Made by a program: the position numbers and the translations under genes. Below are positions 9,328 through 17,828 of a DNA stretch of 38,585 bases, one piece after another. How positions within the stretch are numbered: the stretch's first letter is position 1; each line of letters opens with the position of its first letter. The stretch covers positions 1-38,585 of the forward strand of contig CAISUD010000020.1 of NCBI GenBank assembly GCA_903888625.1, read 5' to 3'. A model generated the notes under the pieces. The model was not told the DNA's origin, did not search any database, and worked only from the letters and a program-made list of their open reading frames with translations. The DNA comes from an uncultured bacterium. GTDB taxonomy: Bacteria; Patescibacteriota; Minisyncoccia; Phycocordibacterales; UBA9973.

Positions 9328-10320
9328 ATGGCAACCGAGATGGATCCCGTTAGAAGTAGATCGCCCCAAGGTGACCGTAGCACTCGTCTTTTGACGAGGG
9401 CGACTTCTAACGGGATGGACAAATTAAAGAGAGAATTTTTGGAATATTTAGAAATTGAAAAAGGTTCAAGTTTAAAAACAGTTGAAAATTACGAGAGATA
9501 TTTAAATCGTTTTTGGAAATTCGCTAACCCAAAAAACCCAAAAGATATTACTGATCAAACAGTTCGTGAATTTCGTCTATACTTAAATCGCCAAATAGCT
9601 GGCAACAATCGGGCCACCGGTGAAACTTTAAAAAAGAAAACTCAAAATTATTATTTGATAGCTCTCCGTTCATTTTTAAAATATCTAGCCAAGCGTCGAA
9701 TCGAAAGTCTACCGGCAGATTGCATTGAACTGGCGAAAGTCCCTGAACGCTCACTCGACCTCATTTCCCCAAGCGAACTTGATCGCTTGATGAATGCCCC
9801 CGAAGGCGAAGATTTGAAATCTCTCCGCGACAAAGCCATTTTGTATTTACTTTTTTCGACTGGGCTACGAGTTTCAGAATTGTGTTCCCTCACTCGCGAT
9901 GTAGATTTTTCTTCTGGAGAATTTTCTATCCGTGGAAAAGGTAGCAAAGTCCGAGTTGTTTTTATTTCCAATGAAGCTCGCACGGCTGTCAAAAAATATT
10001 TAGATAAAAGAAAAGATATGGATGATGCTTTGTTTGTAAAAGTTGGCGACGAAAAAGCCAAAACTGAGAAAGAGGGGTTGGCTCGTAGGTCTATCGAAAG
10101 AATTGTAAAATACTATGCCATCAAAGCCGGAATTTCTAAAAAAGTCACCCCCCACGTCATTCGCCACTGTTTCGCTACCGATTTGCTTTCCAATGGTGCT
10201 GATATCCGCAGTGTCCAAATGATGCTCGGCCATTCCAACATTGCTACCACTCAAATATACACTCACATCACCGACAAACAACTCCGCGAGGTTCACAAAA
10301 AGTTTCATAGTAGCAAATAA
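9328..10320 (+). CDS. Xer-type tyrosine recombinase
   Basis: SAM-like N-domain and catalytic HVIRHCFATDLL...LGHSNIATTQIYTH; alternative start at 9415. Confidence 0.95.
   Translation: MATEMDPVRSRSPQGDRSTRLLTRATSNGMDKLKREFLEYLEIEKGSSLKTVENYERYLNRFWKFANPKNPKDITDQTVREFRLYLNRQIAGNNRATGETLKKKTQNYYLIALRSFLKYLAKRRIESLPADCIELAKVPERSLDLISPSELDRLMNAPEGEDLKSLRDKAILYLLFSTGLRVSELCSLTRDVDFSSGEFSIRGKGSKVRVVFISNEARTAVKKYLDKRKDMDDALFVKVGDEKAKTEKEGLARRSIERIVKYYAIKAGISKKVTPHVIRHCFATDLLSNGADIRSVQMMLGHSNIATTQIYTHITDKQLREVHKKFHSSK
9344..9416. repeat. palindromic element family B (ATCCCGTTAGAAGT...ACTTCTAACGGGAT)
   Basis: 14-bp perfect terminal inverted repeat with internal CTCGTC-TTTT-GACGAG hairpin. Confidence 0.85.
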
Positions 10321-10348
10321 AAAACAAAAAACTAATATTTTTTATTTT

Positions 10349-10400
10349 CCCCTCTCCTTTAATAAGGAGAGGGGGCTAGGGGGTGAGGTTCTGTGAATTT
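10349..10400. repeat. family A repeat, copy 5' of the methyltransferase
   Basis: 52 nt, one mismatch to 11096..11147. Confidence 0.9.
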
Positions 10401-10416
10401 ATGCTATAATTTATCT

Positions 10417-11064
10417 ATGCAATACCACGCACATAAAAAATATTTTGAAACAGCTTACCAAAATGGGGCCGACATTTGGACTCGTTTTTACCAAGATGAA
10501 AAAGGCATCAAACTAACTGAAAATTTAAAAACTGGTTCTTTTATTCTAGACGTCGGTTCCGGCCGAGGACTTTTTGCCAAACAACTCGCCGAATCTGGTT
10601 TCAAAGTCATCGGCATTGATTTTGAAAAAAATATTGTTGCCAAAACAAATGCTGAAATAAAAAATTGGGGGTTGGAAGGAAAATTAAAATTTATGGAAGC
10701 CGATGTCCTCGATATTCCTTTCGCTGATGAAAGTTTTGATGGCATTTGTGATTTTGGCTTACTTGAAAATTTATATAGTGAAGATTGGGAACAATATGCA
10801 AGTGAAATAAATAGAGTTTTGAAACCTGGAGGATTTTATTTGAACGTCGCTCTCTCTCGAGAAACTCAACATTTTTTTGAATTTTATCCAAAAGGTTCTG
10901 AATCAGGTGACTTCCAAAAATATGGTATTCATTATCATTTTTTTGAAAAAGCTGAAATGGCGCAAATTTTTGTCAATAAACTAAAAGTAATTTCGCAAGA
11001 AAACAAACATTTCACCGGCAAACCCATAGATACAATTTTACTGGAAACTCTTTTTCAGAAATAA
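10417..11064 (+). CDS. class I SAM-dependent methyltransferase
   Basis: ILDVGSGRGLFAKQLAESGFKVIGIDFE; start chosen 6 nt after TGCTATAAT. Confidence 0.88.
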   Translation: MQYHAHKKYFETAYQNGADIWTRFYQDEKGIKLTENLKTGSFILDVGSGRGLFAKQLAESGFKVIGIDFEKNIVAKTNAEIKNWGLEGKLKFMEADVLDIPFADESFDGICDFGLLENLYSEDWEQYASEINRVLKPGGFYLNVALSRETQHFFEFYPKGSESGDFQKYGIHYHFFEKAEMAQIFVNKLKVISQENKHFTGKPIDTILLETLFQK

Positions 11065-11095
11065 AAAACAAAATATGTTATTTATAAAATTCTCC

Positions 11096-11147
11096 CCCCT
11101 CTCCTTTAATAAGGAGAGGGGGCTAGGGGGTGAGGTTCTATGAATTT
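11096..11147. repeat. family A repeat, copy 3' of the methyltransferase
   Basis: 52 nt, one mismatch to 10349..10400. Confidence 0.9.
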
Positions 11148-11165
11148 TATGATAAAATCAAACTA

Positions 11166-11237
11166 ATGAAAATAATTTCTTGGAACACCCCATACGAAAG
11201 CAAAGCTTCGTACGGGGCAGGAAGTGGTAAGGTTTAA
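11166..11237 (+). pseudogene. possible remnant of an ExoIII-family gene start (MKIISWNTPYESKASYGAGSGKV*)
   Basis: MKIISWNT matches the N-terminus of the intact gene (MQIISWNT); followed by palindrome CCCCATACGAAAGC/GCTTCGTACGGGG. Confidence 0.5.
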
Positions 11238-11272
11238 TTCAATTTATTTAATAACTATTTTCTAAAATTAAC

Positions 11273-12058
11273 ATGCAAATCATCAGCTGGAACACAAATG
11301 GACTGCGAGCAACGGCAAAAAACGGGCACCTCGCTCCCCTTTTTGAAAAATACAATCCAGATATTTTATGTTTGCAAGAAACCAAAGTAGAAGAAAGCCA
11401 ACTGCCAGATGAAGTCAAAAATATTCCTGGATATTTTTCTTATTTTTCTCATTCCAAAATGCGTAAAGGTTATAGCGGTGTAGCCATCTACACCAAAATA
11501 AAACCAGACAAGGTGGAATACGGTATGGGAATAAAAAATCTCGACCAAGAAGGCAGGATGCTGGTTCTTCATTACAAAAATTTTATGGGCATAAAAAATT
11601 TAGTCGTAATCACCGGCTATTTTCCAAACGGTGGACAAGGGCCACACCGCCTAGAATATAAATTAAAATTTTACACAGCATTTTTAAAATTTATTTTAAA
11701 ACTTCGCAAAAATGGTGAGCAAGTTATTTTCTGTGGTGATGTAAATACTGCTCACCACCCTATTGATCTAGCTCGACCAAAAGCAAATGAAGAAAACACT
11801 GGCTTTCTTCCTATCGAACGAGCTTGGATTACAAAGGTAATAAAAAATAATTTTATCGATGTTTTTAGGAAATTTTATCCCGACAAGGTCGGCGCCTACA
11901 CTTATTGGGATCAAAAAACTCGTGCTCGCGACCGCAATGTCGGCTGGCGTTTAGATTACTTTTTTGTAGACAAAAAATTAGCCGAAAAAATCAAAAACAC
12001 CGGCCGACTCGAAGACTATTATGGCTCTGACCACTGTCCAATCTGGATGGAAATTTAA
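11273..12058 (+). CDS. xth: exodeoxyribonuclease III family AP endonuclease
   Basis: MQIISWNTNGLRA, DILCLQETK, GDVNTAHHPIDLARPK, YGSDHCPI. Confidence 0.95.
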   Translation: MQIISWNTNGLRATAKNGHLAPLFEKYNPDILCLQETKVEESQLPDEVKNIPGYFSYFSHSKMRKGYSGVAIYTKIKPDKVEYGMGIKNLDQEGRMLVLHYKNFMGIKNLVVITGYFPNGGQGPHRLEYKLKFYTAFLKFILKLRKNGEQVIFCGDVNTAHHPIDLARPKANEENTGFLPIERAWITKVIKNNFIDVFRKFYPDKVGAYTYWDQKTRARDRNVGWRLDYFFVDKKLAEKIKNTGRLEDYYGSDHCPIWMEI

Positions 12059-12059
12059 T

Positions 12060-12091
12060 TGGCACATTTACGCCATGGCTGATATGTGCCA
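12060..12091. repeat. hairpin TGGCACATTTACGCCATGGCTGATATGTGCCA, copy 1
   Basis: Perfect 8-bp arms; related copy at 14409 with compensatory stem changes. Confidence 0.75.
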
Positions 12092-12108
12092 AGGAACACT
12101 TTGATATT

Positions 12109-12909
12109 TTATTTTTGAAAATATTTTGCTTGCCCTGAATTAAATTGATGGGCACCAAGCCATGCAAGTTCGAAAACTTTTTTTTGCGCATCGGCAATTT
12201 CTTTACTTTCAATCAATACAGCAAATTCTTCCTTCCAGGAAACAGTCAGAATTTTATTGTTATAAATATTTGTTTCAGTTGTAAAATAAAATTTATCACG
12301 AGGCACAGTTAAAGATTCTCGCAATTCCTCTGTATCATTTGCTGTTACCTTCAAAGTATCAGGATCATCTGGTGCAATAACTCGTACTTTAATATTTTTT
12401 GCTACCCTACGATGAAAATAATCTTTTAAATATTTTTCACCGACTGCTTCAAAAGCATCTGTCCCTACTGCATAACCGATAATTTCTTTTTCAGCGGTTA
12501 AGGTATCTTCAAAAACTTCTTTCAACCCCTCTACCCCTTCGTAATATCTAACTTTTGGAACTTCTTTTGCATTATAAAAAGAAAAAAGTTCTGGAATAAT
12601 AAATTCAACTTTTTCTAAATTATTTTTTTTCTTTTCTGCTTCTTCTCTAATAAATTTTTCTAAATGTTCCGGAGATTCAACAATGTATTCTTGTTTTGGT
12701 TCTTTGCCGGAAATTTTTACTAAACCTTTTTGAGACAAACTATCAAGTACATCATAAGTCGTAGTTCGGCTCACCCCAGCAGTTCTCGAAATCTTTGTCA
12801 CAATTCCTTTTCCAAGCGACAAAAGAGCCACATAAATAGCGATTTCTTTTTCAGAAAAACCCACATCTATTAATACTTTTTCTGTCTCATTTTTTAATGT
12901 TTTTCTCAC
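12109..12909 (-). CDS. TrmB-like transcriptional regulator (start revised from 13020)
   Basis: HTH ALLSLGKGIVTKISRTAGVSRTTTYDVLDSLSQKGLV; GTG start 6 nt after a consensus promoter. Confidence 0.85.
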   Translation of the reverse strand: MRKTLKNETEKVLIDVGFSEKEIAIYVALLSLGKGIVTKISRTAGVSRTTTYDVLDSLSQKGLVKISGKEPKQEYIVESPEHLEKFIREEAEKKKNNLEKVEFIIPELFSFYNAKEVPKVRYYEGVEGLKEVFEDTLTAEKEIIGYAVGTDAFEAVGEKYLKDYFHRRVAKNIKVRVIAPDDPDTLKVTANDTEELRESLTVPRDKFYFTTETNIYNNKILTVSWKEEFAVLIESKEIADAQKKVFELAWLGAHQFNSGQAKYFQK

Positions 12910-12915
12910 CCTGCC

Positions 12916-12944
12916 ATTATATACAAAGCCAATTCTGTTGTCAA
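12916..12944 (-). promoter_or_regulatory. consensus promoter TTGACA-17-TATAAT
   Basis: Perfect -35 and -10 with 17-nt spacer on minus strand. Confidence 0.85.
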
Positions 12945-13014
12945 CATAGACCGACAGAATTTTTACTAATCCAAATCTATCCTTTGTTTTTAAGCTATTT
13001 TGGACGATACTACT

Positions 13015-13042
13015 TGACATTCTATTTACATTTTGCTATACT
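13015..13042 (+). promoter_or_regulatory. promoter TTGACA-16-TATACT for the radical SAM gene
   Basis: TTGACA at 13015, extended TGCTATACT. Confidence 0.75.
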
Positions 13043-13069
13043 ATGGTTAGATTAAGGTTTTTGAAAAAC

Positions 13070-13127
13070 GTTTTTGATTGGTTTACCGGGGCAATACTAG
13101 TAGCCCCGATTAACCAATTTTAAAAAC
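13070..13127 (+). promoter_or_regulatory. long 5'UTR hairpin upstream of the radical SAM gene
   Basis: GTTTTT.ATTGGTT.A.CGGGGC / GCCCCG.T.AACCAAT...AAAAAC, ~20 paired positions. Confidence 0.7.
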
Positions 13128-13134
13128 AATAAAT

Positions 13135-13995
13135 ATGAAAACAGCAGTTCAATTAGTGGGATCAATGTATCCCTGTCAAAATGTACCAATGGTGGTATTC
13201 GGGAAAAGGTGTCCTACCCCTTGTTTATACTGTGGACTCTACAAGTATCAATTCCCTGCTGAAAAAATCATAGCAGAAGGAAAAGAAAAAGTAATCGAAG
13301 AAATGAGTAAACATAAAAGTACTTATTTCGCTCCCGTAACAGATTGTTTTCTACCTGAAAACAGTGACTTAACTCATAATCTTTTGGAAGAAACATGGAA
13401 ATTAAATCAGTTGTGGACTCCATTAGTGAACACTAAACAAATTATTCCTGGAAAAACGAAAAATTTAATCATCGCAAACAAGCACAGATTAGTCCTTCAA
13501 ATTTCTGTACCAAGTGTTGATGAAGAAATCATTTCAATCCTAGAACCTGGGTCTGCTCCAATTCCAGAAAGATTGGAAATGATAAAAAGATTAACTTTAG
13601 CTAGAGTTCCTGTAATTGTAGTAGTAATGCCCTGGTTTGACCTCGGAAATGCCGAAGATTTGGCAGAAAAAATTTCCAGTACGGGAGTTTTAAGATCTAT
13701 AATTTCAAACGGAATTCTTACTAAAGAAACTAAAAACCGCATGCTCAATTCTGGGAATCAACAACTTATACAAGTCGCTGAATCTGTTTGTTTTTCAAAA
13801 GAAGCAACTGAAAAAGGACTTGTAATTCCTCGCGAGCAAAGAATCGAATCCCTAACAAAATTGATAAATGCTTTTAAAAACTTTGGTGTAAAAGTTAGGG
13901 TTTGCATTTCAGACAATCATGACTTAGGAGACTCCGGACTACCCTTGTGTGGAGAATTCAAACATCATAATTTTAAAAGAAAGGAGGAAAGATAA
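13135..13995 (+). CDS. radical SAM protein
   Basis: CPTPCLYC (CxxxCxxC) and ISVPSVDEEIISILEPGSAPIPERLEMIKRL. Confidence 0.8.
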   Translation: MKTAVQLVGSMYPCQNVPMVVFGKRCPTPCLYCGLYKYQFPAEKIIAEGKEKVIEEMSKHKSTYFAPVTDCFLPENSDLTHNLLEETWKLNQLWTPLVNTKQIIPGKTKNLIIANKHRLVLQISVPSVDEEIISILEPGSAPIPERLEMIKRLTLARVPVIVVVMPWFDLGNAEDLAEKISSTGVLRSIISNGILTKETKNRMLNSGNQQLIQVAESVCFSKEATEKGLVIPREQRIESLTKLINAFKNFGVKVRVCISDNHDLGDSGLPLCGEFKHHNFKRKEER

Positions 13996-13996
13996 G

Positions 13997-14341
13997 ATGG
14001 AAGGATTATTGTTTTTCTGCGTTGCCTATGGATTAATTGAAACTTCAAATGCTCTATATCTGTTCAAGAAAGGCAAATTAAACGCAACTGATTTTATTAT
14101 TATCGGTTGCTGGGGAATTTTAATTTTTCTTATTGCAATTGATGAGTTTTTCAAGTGTAGATCAATCCTTGCAGACATTGATTATTGTCTGTTTGGCATA
14201 TCGTGGCTATTCATGATTAAAACACCATGTTCAGCTATGATTTTTCATCAAAAAAACAAATACGGGACACTGGCTAGAAAAATTATTTTCATTTTTCTTA
14301 GTTTGTTCCAATTTTTAACCGTACTTTTAAGAAACATTTAG
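13997..14341 (+). CDS. small multi-pass membrane protein
   Basis: Strong Shine-Dalgarno AAGGAGGAAAG and hydrophobic segments. Confidence 0.6.
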   Translation: MEGLLFFCVAYGLIETSNALYLFKKGKLNATDFIIIGCWGILIFLIAIDEFFKCRSILADIDYCLFGISWLFMIKTPCSAMIFHQKNKYGTLARKIIFIFLSLFQFLTVLLRNI

Positions 14342-14344
14342 TAG

Positions 14345-14378
14345 AAGCTCGACGAATAATTCGCCGAGCTTTTTTTAT
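14345..14378 (+). terminator. intrinsic terminator
   Basis: AAGCTCGaCGAATAATTCGcCGAGCTTTTTTT. Confidence 0.9.
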
Positions 14379-14408
14379 CCCCTCGTTCGCGATCAACGGG
14401 ATTTTATT

Positions 14409-14440
14409 TTACACATTTACGCTATCGCTGATATGTGTAA
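14409..14440. repeat. hairpin TTACACATTTACGCTATCGCTGATATGTGTAA, copy 2
   Basis: 26/32 identity to 12060..12091 with compensatory outer-stem changes. Confidence 0.75.
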
Positions 14441-14628
14441 TTCCGCTCTAAAATTGCAAATAATTTTCAGAAGCAAAAATATATTGATCTATAAATATTC
14501 GCTGCATCAATTAGAAAAACTCTGCAACAAATAGTGCAACAAATAGCTTTTAAATCATATAAAACCAAATTTATCGCTCATGATGAGCTATAAAACAGGT
14601 ACTTTTGAGCTATAGAAAACTCTTATTT

Positions 14629-15423
14629 TTACAACTTTATCAATTCAGGCTTGGCGTCTTTCCCAAACCACTTTTTGGAGAGTTTTTCTATGTTTTTGGT
14701 TAGGTCGGTTAGTAAAATTTTGGTAGTTTTTCCTTTTGAAAATTGTTTACTGATTTCTGGATGCCTCACAAAATAGTCTTTCAACTTTTTCGGCACAATT
14801 TCATCTTGAGAAATTATTTTTATATTCTTTGGTAAAATTTTTCTAATTTCCTTTTTAAAAAATGGATAGTGTGTGCAACCTAAAGCCAAAGCCTCGATTT
14901 TTTTTGCTTTAAATGGTTTCAAATATTCATTTAAAAATGGCACAGCTCGAACTTTCTCCCCTTCTTCTGCAAGTGGCACGAGCATCGGAGCTGGATTTTG
15001 AAAAATTTTAGTCTTAGTATTTAATTTCTCAATTTCATCAACAAAAGTATTCGAGGTTATCGTGCCAGCGGTTCCTATGATTCCAACTCTTTTATATTTT
15101 GCACATTCTTCAGCGGTAGGTACTAAAACTCCTAAAACTTTTCTCTCTGGAAAATTTTGCACCAAATATTCTTGCTGAATTCGTCGCAAGGCTCTGGCTG
15201 ATGCAGTATTGCAAGCAATTATCACAATAGCACAATTTTCTTTTTTAAATAAATACTCAACACCTTGTTTAGTAAATTCAAAAACGGCCTCGTGTGAGCG
15301 ATTACCATAAGGCACCCTTTTCGTGTCGCCCAAATACACATAATCATACTCTGGCATCATTTTTCGAATAGATCGAGCAATGATAAGCCCTCCCAACCCC
15401 GAATCAAAAATTCCAATTTTCAT
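14629..15423 (-). CDS. murI: glutamate racemase
   Basis: IGIFDSGLGGL, IIACNTASA, LALGCTHYPF. Confidence 0.96.
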   Translation of the reverse strand: MKIGIFDSGLGGLIIARSIRKMMPEYDYVYLGDTKRVPYGNRSHEAVFEFTKQGVEYLFKKENCAIVIIACNTASARALRRIQQEYLVQNFPERKVLGVLVPTAEECAKYKRVGIIGTAGTITSNTFVDEIEKLNTKTKIFQNPAPMLVPLAEEGEKVRAVPFLNEYLKPFKAKKIEALALGCTHYPFFKKEIRKILPKNIKIISQDEIVPKKLKDYFVRHPEISKQFSKGKTTKILLTDLTKNIEKLSKKWFGKDAKPELIKL

Positions 15424-15479
15424 ATAAATTTATCTTAACACATTTTCTTTTTTATTAAAATTTATGATATTATATAGGG

Positions 15480-16145
15480 ATGAAACCAAGTAGATTAGAA
15501 CAATTATCAGACGGAATCTTTGCCATCGTAATGACAATTTTAGTTTTCGAAATAAAATTACCAGACATGGCTCCTCATGTGAACAATCTAGAATTATGGC
15601 AAGGGGTAAAACAAATCTTGCCTTCAATTTTCAGTTATATTTTAAGTTTCTCAATGCTTTTCACTTACTGGCGTGCTCATCATTTTTTTGTTTCAGTTTA
15701 TGCCAAAAATATCGATGTGCGTTTAACAAACATTAATGCTATTTTTTTTCTGCTTGTCGGGCTAACTCCATTTTCAACTTCTATCCTTGGTAAACATTCT
15801 GAAAATGGTTTGGCAATAGTTATTTTCGGAATTAATACTATCTTGATCGGGCTCTGTCTCCGCTGGATGCGTAATTATGTTTTCAAATCTAAGACAATCA
15901 AAAATTTAGAAATAACACAAAAAGAAATAAACCACGGCACGATCCGCACTTTGATTCCAGTCTATTCAGCATTACTTGCAATAATTTTAAGTTTAATTAG
16001 CACAAAAATTTCTTTAGCACTTTTCACTTTTGCAGTTCTCTTCAATTTCTCTCAAACCAGCACCACGATCTTTCACAAAATCATCAAAACTTGCAACAAT
16101 ATCCTCTACGGCAAAAACGGCAAACATCTCTATAATTATGATTAG
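15480..16145 (+). CDS. TMEM175/DUF1211-family channel-like membrane protein
   Basis: RLEQLSDGIFAIVMTILVFEIKLP motif and TM helices; leaderless start. Confidence 0.85.
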   Translation: MKPSRLEQLSDGIFAIVMTILVFEIKLPDMAPHVNNLELWQGVKQILPSIFSYILSFSMLFTYWRAHHFFVSVYAKNIDVRLTNINAIFFLLVGLTPFSTSILGKHSENGLAIVIFGINTILIGLCLRWMRNYVFKSKTIKNLEITQKEINHGTIRTLIPVYSALLAIILSLISTKISLALFTFAVLFNFSQTSTTIFHKIIKTCNNILYGKNGKHLYNYD

Positions 16146-16153
16146 CAAACTGC

Positions 16154-17182
16154 ATGCAAAAAATTTGTAAAACATGTAAAAAAGAATTTGAAATACGAGA
16201 TGCGGATCTTGTTTTTTACGAGCAGATGAAAACTGCTCCCCCGCTTGATTGCCCAGATTGTCGGATGGCCAGACGATTAGTTTTTCGAAATGAAAGAACT
16301 TTTTATAAACGTCCTTGTGACCTTTGTAAAAAAGATATGGTTTCTGTTTATACTGCTGATTCAAACTATACAGTCTATTGCCACGATTGCTGGTGGAGTG
16401 ACAACTGGGATCCGAAAAGTTATGCTTTGGATTACGATTTTAATAAACCTTTCTTCTCTCAATTTCAAGAATTAGAACGAAAAGTGCCAAAGCTTGGCAT
16501 TATGATTGCCAATAATGTCCGGAGTGATTACACAAACGGCTCTGCCGAGAACAAAGATTGCTATCTAATTTTTGCGGCTGATTTCAATGAAGATTGTATG
16601 TATGGCAGACTGCTCCAACGAGACAAAATGTGTGTTGACTGTGCATTTCTACACGAATCAGAACTTTGCTATGAATGCATCGATTGTCGAAATTGTTTTA
16701 AATGTATGTTTTCTGAACAATGCCAAGCATCGAGTGATTTATTATTTTGTTATGACCTACGAGATTCAAATAATTGCATTTTCTGCACCAATAGTAGACA
16801 TTTATCAAATGCAATTCTCAATATAAAATATTCCCCCGAAGAATATACAAAGAAAAAAGCAGAAATTCTGTCTAATTATGAAAGTATCCAAAAAGCTAAA
16901 TTTGAATTTGAAGAATTAAAGAAAAAAACTATCAGAAAATTTGCCTGCCAAACAAAATGTAATAATGTTATTGGTGACTATCTACACAATTGTCATCAAG
17001 GAGTATTTTTATATGATACCTATGATTCCAAAAATTGTTCTTATATGACAGATACTGAAAATCCGACAGACAGTTGGGATTGTAATAATTACTATTACAA
17101 ATGCGAATTTAATTACAACGTTATGGGGGGCAATGCAAATCAGCAAATGCAAAAATTGTTCATTTGTTTTCTATTCCAATGA
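16154..17182 (+). CDS. Cys-rich zinc-ribbon protein, N-terminal part, frameshifted near 17125-17131
   Basis: Repeated CxxC motifs; homologous-style sequence continues in another frame. Confidence 0.75.
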   Translation: MQKICKTCKKEFEIRDADLVFYEQMKTAPPLDCPDCRMARRLVFRNERTFYKRPCDLCKKDMVSVYTADSNYTVYCHDCWWSDNWDPKSYALDYDFNKPFFSQFQELERKVPKLGIMIANNVRSDYTNGSAENKDCYLIFAADFNEDCMYGRLLQRDKMCVDCAFLHESELCYECIDCRNCFKCMFSEQCQASSDLLFCYDLRDSNNCIFCTNSRHLSNAILNIKYSPEEYTKKKAEILSNYESIQKAKFEFEELKKKTIRKFACQTKCNNVIGDYLHNCHQGVFLYDTYDSKNCSYMTDTENPTDSWDCNNYYYKCEFNYNVMGGNANQQMQKLFICFLFQ

Positions 17183-17807
17183 ATTAGAATATTGCGAAGA
17201 TTGCTACAACCTCACTTGTGGTATAGGTTGTACAGGAATTCATAAAGGAGAATATATGATATTGAATAAACAATACACCAAAGAGGAATACTATAAAATA
17301 AAAGAACATATAGAAAATGAATTAAAAAAAGATGGAAATTTCGGACAATATTTCCCCATCGATCTCGCCCCTTATTGCTACAACGAAACCCTAGCACACG
17401 ATTTTTTCCCACTAACCAAAGAGGATGCTTTGAAAAGAGGTTTCCGTTGGCAAGACAAGACAACTGGCACTTATGGCAAAGAAACAATACCAAAAGGAAA
17501 AACTCCAAATTCGATAGAGGAAGTAGATGAAAAAATTCTAAACGAAGTTTTAGTATGCGAAGAATGCAATAAAAATTTCAGAATCACAAAATCAGAATTA
17601 AGTTTTTACAAAAGAATGCACTTACCATTACCCCATAAAGATTTTGAATGTCGCCATAGAGAAAGAATGTCAAAAAGAAATGGACGCGAACTTTGGCACC
17701 GCAAATGTATGAAGGAAAATTGTCAGAACGAATTTGAAACTTCCTACTCCCCCGACCGCCCGGAAATAGTTTATTGTGAGCAATGTTACAATCAAGAAAT
17801 TTATTAA
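17133..17807 (+). CDS. Cys-rich zinc-ribbon protein, C-terminal part
   Basis: MQISKCKNCSFVFYSNELEYCEDCYN...; continuous with the previous ORF if one G of the G6 run is removed. Confidence 0.75.
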   Translation: MQISKCKNCSFVFYSNELEYCEDCYNLTCGIGCTGIHKGEYMILNKQYTKEEYYKIKEHIENELKKDGNFGQYFPIDLAPYCYNETLAHDFFPLTKEDALKRGFRWQDKTTGTYGKETIPKGKTPNSIEEVDEKILNEVLVCEECNKNFRITKSELSFYKRMHLPLPHKDFECRHRERMSKRNGRELWHRKCMKENCQNEFETSYSPDRPEIVYCEQCYNQEIY

Positions 17808-17828
17808 GAATGTTAAAATAATAATAAT

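Noticed and set aside
8828-9422. Minus-strand ORFs 8828-9046, 9025-9207, 9183-9422
   Set aside because: Generated by repeat elements and the xer 5' end; no independent support.
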